Origin: Paracentrotus lividus
Taxonomy: Eukaryota > Echinodermata > Echinoidea > Camarodonta > Echinidae
DNA length: 64,000 nucleotides
Reading direction: 5' to 3'
Assembly (NCBI GenBank): GCA_940671915.1
Contig: CALNVZ010000641.1
Location: forward strand, 2,465,905-2,529,904
Position numbers and translations under genes: made by a program. Under the pieces are notes generated by a model. The model did not search any database. It was not told the DNA's origin and saw only the letters and a program-made list of their open reading frames with translations. Below are positions 57,300 to 64,000 of this stretch, in pieces. The number at the start of each line of letters is the position of its first letter. The first letter of the stretch is position 1.

Positions 57300-60230
57300 T
57301 AAAAGTATTGTCAAATCCCTTTTGTTCCAAGTTGGGGTGATTGCAACGAATGTGGGTCAAGCTTATGTGCAATTGTGTACTCCCTAGTCACAAAATGCCT
57401 TAAAAAAGTTGATTTTGTCTTTTTTGTTGTCGTGTTTCCATTGTCTGAAGTGAATCCAGTTTATTTGAGCTTTCCAGGGACTTTGTTTTATTCTGTAGGA
57501 TAAATCAAACAGTCCTGATAGACTTCTTTGTATCAACAGTATCTAAAAGCTCGCTGCTTCATTAGTCAAGATTGCAAATACCCATTTCACTTGCGGTAAA
57601 GTGCATCTCAAATGTCAAGATAAATCAAAAGGTTTCCTGACTAAAAAAAAAAAAGGAAATGCAGGGAGGGATAAATGGTCTAATATATAGCCCTGCCAAT
57701 GTACAAGATTACCACAAACTTCCTACGAAAAGATTGCATCACAACCTAAACTTCTGTTCCTTTTGAATGACTCAAATATACGAAATTTTTCCTAAGGGAG
57801 ATGCTGATGAAGCGAAGATTGTTGTTATCATGAAGGTAATATCGTAATATTGCCTGTAATAGGCATTTTCTGAATTGAGATGACATTAACATTTTTTCTA
57901 ATCCCAAAGTGCACAAAATAAATGAATGACTCGCCATTAGCTTGCAGACTGCAATAATGGCATAAGGGGATTTATGATTTACATTCATTACTTCGCCCTA
58001 AAACTTGGTAAAGAGGGATTTGACAATTACTTTTTTTTGAAGCCCTTGCTGCTACAGATGTCCATCCGTGGCTGGTATATTTATGGATTAGGAATTCCAT
58101 CAGAATGAAGTAACTTGAATTCTGAGTAATGAATTGTTGCTTTTCTTTTTTCAACAAAAATTGCTTTAACTTACCTGAAATCATTCAAATGAAATTTTTT
58201 GGGAGGTCGCAGTTCCAATTAATCCGTTCTTGGGGGAAAGGGGGGGGGGGTATTGGCAGGGATGGCAAGAAAAGATTAATGAGGCTGTCCCGTTGGTCTT
58301 TTGTGCTTTTTGTTCGGTGTACTTCATATTTTATGTGTATCATACTGGCAATTTATTTTACTTTCTTTTTCGTGTCAGTACTATAAACAAGTAGATAACC
58401 TGCATTGTTGGCATTCAGTAAACAGAATGCAAGACTTACTAACAGGCTATTCCTTTCTCCTCTTGACATATACGGGGTGTCCCTGCAGTATAACTTTTTA
58501 CCTCTTCCAATATGATCACAAATTTTTGGAATGAATTTTCTCGTGCTTTGTGGAAGTCTTCTTTTTCACTGCAAATTTCCTAACATTCGAGGTATAAATT
58601 CCGCAATAAAGTAGCCTAGTTTTCTATGAGCATGTGACATCATTGTAAATTCCCATAACCTAATTAATCTTGCCATTATCTGTTGCTACGACCGTCTCTG
58701 TGTTGAAAAGTACTAATTTATTTAGACTATTCAGCGGGATTTTTTTGGTATAATACAAGCATGTCTTTTAACCTTGTCTTCTCAGTCAAACCAAAATCTT
58801 ATAAGATCAATCAGCAAAAAAAACAAAAAAAAACAGTTTCAGGAGTATGTGAAATCAAATTCTGCATTCCATATTAATAAGCTTTTGAACATATTGTTGA
58901 GGCACTCCTTTGAAAAGTATAATTATTTATTTAAATATTTACGCTTTTTTTGTTTTGGCTTTGTTTTCCTCTTTTGTTTTTCTTTGTTTTTTTTTTGTAT
59001 AAAAGTCTTTCTAATCATGTCTCTCGGGCCAAATCAGGTTGTATGAAAATCAGCCAGTAAGTAAGAACAATTTCAGGAGTATGCATTCCCTTACTTAGTT
59101 GAGGCTTGCATATCTGTGCCAACTGTGTGTTGTGAAGTACATGAAATTATATAGAATATTTAAATTTATGTGGGTTTTTTTTTTTTTTTTTTTTTTGGCC
59201 TTAAGTAATTTTTAAAGCATGTTCTTCTCAGTCCAAGCCAGGGCATATAAGTCAACAGTATTAAAGCGTTTTTTGGAGTATGTGACATAAATTCTAATTA
59301 AAGCTTGCTATATCTGTGCTATTAAAAACTGTGCTGTGTGAAAAATAATATATTTTTTTTTAAGATAAAGAAGTCTTTATAAATGTATTCTTTAGCCAAG
59401 CCAATAATATTTTGTCGGTGTTTTTTATTTGTAATGTTGTGGGTTTTTTTTTTCTGTTTTTTGTTGTTTTTGTTTTGTTTTGTTTTGTTTGTTTTTTTTT
59501 GTGGGGGGTGGTTTTTTGTTTTTTGTTGGTGGTGTGTTGTGTGTTGTTCTTCTTTTCAGAGTTTGTTGTTAGGCCGTGTATTTTATAGATAATGTATTTA
59601 AACCTGCAATGTCATAAAGATTGCCTCTTTTGTCAGCTACATTGGGTAATGTTCCAGAGTTTTATACATGTAGTAACTTGTATAGATGTGTGTGACTTAA
59701 TTTATTAAAGGATTCATTGCGTTTTCCTTAACACAGATTTGCTTTTGTTCCCTTTTCAAGTTTGTGTGATCACTCACTGATTGATACAAGAGTGGAATAT
59801 GGTTAGTGTGGAATATGACCTCTGTCATATATCTGTCTGACTGACCTACCAATTTAAATGTAATTTCTTATTAATCAGATAACCAAATGGTGGCTCTTTG
59901 ATGATGTAGCCAAATGGTGTACATTGTAGCCGTAATTTAATTTCTCTTTCCTTTCAGTGATACACTAGAAACTCAATATAAAGAGCTCCCATATACAGAG
60001 ATTCCGATATAACAGTCATTTGCTGGTCCAAGGTCTTTAGTCCTTTTTTTTGTGGCCCTGGTGAAGTTAGATTCCCTGGTATATGATAACAGGTAATGTC
60101 CAATGACCCAAGGTCCTCTCTTATACTACGAGTTTCCACCTTTATTCATTTCAGCAAGATAATATGATAAGAAGGTAAAAGCAGAACAGGTTTGGAATGA
60201 CGTGTATGCTGTGTATGACCATACGACCTA
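57300..60230. other. Intergenic, T-rich, no gene seen
   Basis: Poly-T and TTTTG/TTTGT tracts (58940-58998, 59170-59197, 59440-59545) with low-complexity ORFs. No exon was supported. Confidence 0.55.
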
Positions 60231-60239
60231 TGGTTTATA

Positions 60240-60738
60240 GCTCTGGTTGTGGGTGTATAGCAAATCGATTTGGTCTATTAACCAGGGGTCCATTGTAAAA
60301 CCATGGCTCCCCCTACTGTGTAACCATGAGCTCTACTGTGGTTTGGGTTGTAGAACCAGGGATTTATCTTGTTTCTGGCTGTGAAACTACATTAACTTTG
60401 GTTTGAGCTTGGAACCATAGTTTTAAATTAACTTTCTTTGCATAGAGAGAATTATTCCCTCTGTGGATTATGGCTTGCAGAACCAACGATTTTGAACACT
60501 CGGTTTTTGGGTTTAAAAACAAGTGGGGTAATACTGAGGTGTGTGTTTGGTGTAACGTTGTTTCATGGCTTTATAAACTACAGTTATTATGGTTGTTTTG
60601 GCTGAAGAACTAGAATTTTATCAATGTAATTAAGTCATGGGTAAAAACCTTTAAAAACCAAGTTTCGATTTTGTTAAAACCTTCACGGGTAAAACACAGT
60701 CGAGTTAATGGGTAATACTGTTTATCCCTTTACAATTT
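60240..60738. repeat. Diverged AACCATGG-type array, left of gap
   Basis: Words such as GTAAAACCATGGCT, GGAACCATAGTTTTAAA, TAAACTACAGTTATTATGG occur at 30-60 bp spacing. Weaker than at 47868-49243 but the same style. Confidence 0.5.
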
Positions 60739-61177
60739 NNNNNNNNNNNNNNNNNNNNNNNNNNNNNNNNNNNNNNNNNNNNNNNNNNNNNNNNNNNNNN
60801 NNNNNNNNNNNNNNNNNNNNNNNNNNNNNNNNNNNNNNNNNNNNNNNNNNNNNNNNNNNNNNNNNNNNNNNNNNNNNNNNNNNNNNNNNNNNNNNNNNNN
60901 NNNNNNNNNNNNNNNNNNNNNNNNNNNNNNNNNNNNNNNNNNNNNNNNNNNNNNNNNNNNNNNNNNNNNNNNNNNNNNNNNNNNNNNNNNNNNNNNNNNN
61001 NNNNNNNNNNNNNNNNNNNNNNNNNNNNNNNNNNNNNNNNNNNNNNNNNNNNNNNNNNNNNNNNNNNNNNNNNNNNNNNNNNNNNNNNNNNNNNNNNNNN
61101 NNNNNNNNNNNNNNNNNNNNNNNNNNNNNNNNNNNNNNNNNNNNNNNNNNNNNNNNNNNNNNNNNNNNNNNNNNNNN
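60739..61177. other. Assembly gap, 439 N
   Basis: A run of N. Sequence on both sides is AACCATGG-type satellite, so the gap most likely hides more of that array. ORFs called through the N are meaningless. Confidence 0.99.
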
Positions 61178-61265
61178 ATAAAACCATGGTTTAACTTTCG
61201 TTTTACCACAGTTGAAAAGTGGTTATTCACCATTATTTTAACAATGGTTTTAACCGTAGTTTTAT
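61178..61265. repeat. AACCATGG satellite, right of gap
   Basis: ATAAAACCATGGTTTAAC, TTTCGTTTTACCACAGTTGAAAA and ACAATGGTTTTAACC match the array at 47868-49243. Confidence 0.8.
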
Positions 61266-61629
61266 GACTCCGACTCTGAATACCGCTAGTTATGCACGAA
61301 GAGAGCTAGCTAGCGCTAGAGCTGAGCTATGCGATCGCGATAGGCTAGGCGCTCGGCTAGGCCGCGCCAATGCAGCTGCTCGATCGAGCATAATACCCCC
61401 GACCTGCGCTGCGCGTGCGCCAACGGGTTGCCTGCGCCTACGTATAGGTTGCCTATATTGGCTATGGAGCTGAGTGGTTGCCTCGCGCGCGCGCCTCGCA
61501 TGCACCATATTCACGTTCTATCTGACCTCGTTTCCGTTTCCGTTTTAATTCTGGCGGCAAAATTTGCAACAATTAATTTGATGCACAATTATTTGCGCAC
61601 AATACACCTCACATTGCTCCCAATTCAAC
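61266..61629 (+). promoter_or_regulatory. CpG-rich promoter-like segment
   Basis: Strongly GC- and CpG-rich against an AT-rich background (GCTAGCGCTAGAG, GCGATCGCGATAGG, CGCGCGCGCGCC), ending just before an ATG at 61630. No TATA box is evident. A CpG-rich stretch directly upstream of a coding-like exon suggests a housekeeping-type promoter, which is inference. Confidence 0.4.
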
Positions 61630-61867
61630 ATGGCGAAGTATGCGTTATTTGAATTTGATGATTTGTCGGTAGAAGTAGGGGAGGTAAAATGGATCAAGGA
61701 TGAGAGATTGCAGCTAGGCATCGTAACTTTGACAATAAATTGCTGCAGGAGATCGTTAAGAAAGCTGAGAAGGTGACTGTGGAATGGCCGTTGTCGAGGG
61801 GAAAGAAGGGGAATGCAGATGCCCCTTCCAAGTTCCACGCATCTGGCTGTTGTGTTGGCGATAAACG
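61630..61867 (+). CDS. Candidate first coding exon, one frameshift
   Basis: ATG at 61630 opens MAKYALFEFDDLSVEVGEVK then WIKDER. After a frame change near 61700-61715 the coding character resumes as NFDNKLLQEIVKKAEKVTVE, WPLSRGKKGNADAPSK and GCCVGDK, ending at donor AAACGGTATGT (61868). The MAKYALxEF start and a later V-E-W-P stretch recall the N-termini of BEN-domain-like and related proteins, but this is a weak impression. The frameshift may be a sequencing error, since the noisy duplicate at 52.7 kb covers the same exon. Confidence 0.45.
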
Positions 61868-62214
61868 GTATGTATTTTAGACGACAGTGCAATTGACGCA
61901 ACAACTAACAACAAAATTGGTCTGACTGATGATTTCAAACAGTTAAGTTAGATCTAAGTTATAGTGAATGAACTTTATGAAGGGAGTGCCTAAGTCTGCG
62001 CACCTAAAATTTCATTTGTAATCAATTATTTTCGCAGTTTTTGGTATCAAAATGGATTGTTGAGGTTAAGATTGAAAATTGATGTCAGTCTGATGTTTTG
62101 TTCTACGAAAATCGCGCATTTACGTGGGTGCGCAGACTGCGCAGACTTGGGCACTCTTACCATAATTGTTAGACTCAGCTTGTCAAATGAACATGTCATT
62201 AAAGCCTTAACTGT

Positions 62215-63035
62215 TAAAGGAGAATGTAACCCATACATCAATATACTTCCAGTGAATGAAGAAGAGCAAGAAGAGTAAACACTGAAAATTTGAGCAAAAT
62301 CGGACAATCTGTTCAAGACTAACGTTACAACTTAGATCTACAAGAGTTATGATTTTTTAAAGTTTGGGTAAATCCTTAATTTCTATGCCTCTATGGGGAT
62401 CCTTGAGTTGGCAACCTTGCCAGCATCTGTGACGTCATTGTGGACAACTCTCAATTCATTTTGTAACAGAATTTAACATTTTCTTTATTTTCAAAAAAGA
62501 AAAATAGAAAATTCATTTCTATTTTTCAGATTTATTGTTTGAGTAGGATGGGGGGTCCTTGTCCGGACACTTAAGCAGATAAATCACCGTCTTTGGCTTT
62601 GGATTTTCTCAAAATTCATGCAGTTAACAGCAAAAATATTTGTGAATATTTGTTCTTTGTTATATATTGTCTGATATTACAGTCTATCAGTTGAAGAAAT
62701 ATTGATCACAAAACTCCTAAAATTGCCGTTTTGTCCGGACAACCAACCTGTCCGGACATACAACAACCGGGTATATGACATGGCTATATATCAATTCTGC
62801 GAGTATTTTTGGAAGAATCATGTTGATTCCTTACTTGAAATTTCAAATAAAACATTTTTTTCAAAAATTATGTACAGAAGGAATGGAGAGTTGTCCGTGA
62901 TGACGTCACAGATGCTGGCCAAATTGCCAATTCAAGGATCCACCTTATAAGGATTTACATGTATTATAAACTTTCAAAGTTCATAACTCTTGGACAGATA
63001 GTCCGATTTTGCTCAATTTTTTTTTTTTTATTAAA
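62215..63035. mobile_element. Fold-back element, TTAAAGGAGAATG family
   Basis: Left arm TTAAAGGAGAATGTAACCC, AAAATTTGAGCAAAATCGGAC, AGAGTTATGA, GGATCCTTGAGTTGGCAA, CTGTGACGTCATTG. The right arm carries inverted equivalents (GATGACGTCACAGATG, TTGCCAATTCAAGGATCC, TCATAACTCTTGGACAG, TCCGATTTTGCTCAATTTT). The interior has TGTCCGGAC words. No ORF of substance. Confidence 0.78.
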
Positions 63036-63770
63036 CTTTTTAAATATGATATGAAAGATAAGTAGAAATACCATAGAGAGATCTGCTTTTATAAGCTTTT
63101 TAAATTTATAACTTGCTAGCTTATATTGATACCCTTTTCTTTACAAAGCAACATGACTCGTGTTGCCTGAAAATTTAAGTGGATGCAATAATGATGGACG
63201 GGCGAGTAGGTACAACAAGTAGATAGAACAATATTGAGTCTTAATCTTTCAGCTTCATTAAAATATCTGAGGAGATTGATCAAGCTATACTAGGCATGCA
63301 TATGAATGTCCTCCGTAACAGGAGAAAAAAAAAAGCCAAACGCAGTTCTTGAAGTTTCAGAATCTCTGAAATCTTAATTCTGAGAAGTATTGTATCATAC
63401 ATGTAAGCCCATCAAAATCTCAAAGAAGAAAAAAAAGGCAATATTCCATGCCTTCACACGATGATAATGTAAATATTTGCCAGGTAACATATGGACAGGT
63501 ATTATACATTTAGGGGACATTTTATCGGCATGTGATGCCGTTTTTGAACCAGAAAATGTCTTCAAAACAATACGTAATTTACAGCATGCATGTAGCCATA
63601 CATGCACTATCAAACTTGAAATTCATTGCTGTGCCCAGAAGGAACCCACAATGTTCATATCTGTAGTCTACCTCTACATTCTAATTCAACTTAGAAATTA
63701 CTAGCTTACTTGATCTCAGAAGCATGTCCCTGTTTCATATTTTTTGTTTGTAATCATGCATGACATTTAG

Positions 63771-63841
63771 ATATCCCGCAGTTAATAACACGAGTTGAGC
63801 AGTTTATGACTGACATGGAGCCTCTTCTGGCCAAAATTAAG
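63771..63841 (+). CDS. Candidate internal exon, unrecognised
   Basis: Pyrimidine-rich upstream, acceptor GACATTTAG and donor AAGGTAGGT. One frame is open: IPQLITRVEQFMTDMEPLLA then KIK, a likely amphipathic helix. A second possible acceptor (CCGCAG, giving start at 63782) keeps the same frame. The phase does not join directly to 61630-61867, so a missing exon or an indel would be needed if both belong to one gene. Confidence 0.45.
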
Positions 63842-63857
63842 GTAGGTTTGATTGTTA

Positions 63858-64000
63858 AAGGAGAATGCAACTCAGGTATCATTCAGCTTTTAGTGAATAA
63901 AGATGACCAAGAAGAGTAAACAGTGAAAATTTGAGCAAAATTGGACAATCTGTTCAAGAGTTATGAATTTTTAAAGTTTCGGTAAATCCCTAATATGGGG
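63858..64000 (+). mobile_element. Left arm of another TTAAAGGAGAATG fold-back, cut by window end
   Basis: TTAAAGGAGAATGCAACTC, AGTGAATAAAGATGACCAAG, AAAATTTGAGCAAAATTGGA and AGAGTTATGAATTTTTAAAG match the left arm at 62215 onward. Confidence 0.8.

Noticed and set aside
59383..59592. Hydrophobic Phe/Cys/Trp-rich ORF that resembles a membrane protein
   Set aside because: It is a translation of G/T-rich low-complexity sequence (TTTTG repeats).
60705..61233. Long ORFs of 157-167 codons across 60705-61233 on both strands
   Set aside because: They are made almost entirely of N from the assembly gap.

Overview
The window looks like nuclear DNA of a marine invertebrate, most likely a non-vertebrate deuterostome such as an echinoderm. 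It is AT-rich and intron-rich, almost every intergenic stretch carries fold-back (MITE-like) elements, and there is no compact prokaryotic gene layout. The phylum is inferred from genome style only; no species-diagnostic gene was found.

One host gene is certain: ACADL, mitochondrial long-chain acyl-CoA dehydrogenase, on the + strand. Eight exons lie between 32356 and 40628, every junction is GT-AG, and all phases agree. Together they encode 401 residues, the length of a mature LCAD. Only the first exon (mitochondrial presequence) is not found. Its introns and 3' flank are packed with inverted-repeat elements, and the end of its 72-codon exon has been duplicated into the next intron and then frameshifted.

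Layout. 0-1 kb: two coding-looking stretches on the - strand, unrecognised. 1-11.3 kb: tRNA-like sequences and DNA-transposon derivatives, including a Tc1/mariner-type MITE with TA duplication and a hAT-type element with an 8-bp duplication. 11.68-19.72 kb: a complete LTR retrotransposon, - orientation, with two 461-bp LTRs, a GTCT target duplication, a PBS and a broken gag, but no recognisable pol. 22.67-24.25 kb: a two-exon, frameshifted sulfotransferase-like pseudogene. 26.3-28.8 kb: a DNA element with long terminal inverted repeats. 29.8-32.3 kb: fold-back elements, one nested in another. 32.3-40.6 kb: ACADL. 41.46-46.92 kb: a degraded Ty3/gypsy retrotransposon, - orientation, with 195-200-bp LTRs and a perfect GTATT duplication. 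47.9-51.5 kb: a satellite array built on the palindrome AACCATGGTT, interrupted by a further element. 52.0-54.0 kb: an insertion-riddled copy of 61.27-62.48 kb, which suggests uncorrected long-read sequence. 54.3-57.3 kb: weak exon candidates. 60739-61177: assembly gap. 61.3-64 kb: a CpG-rich promoter-like segment, a candidate first exon, fold-back elements and one more candidate exon.

Nothing indicates a cluster of cooperating genes. The main stories are a housekeeping fatty-acid oxidation gene embedded in transposon sediment, a gag-only LTR element that shares terminal sequences with a neighbouring Ty3/gypsy element, and an assembly-quality problem at the satellite-flanked locus.
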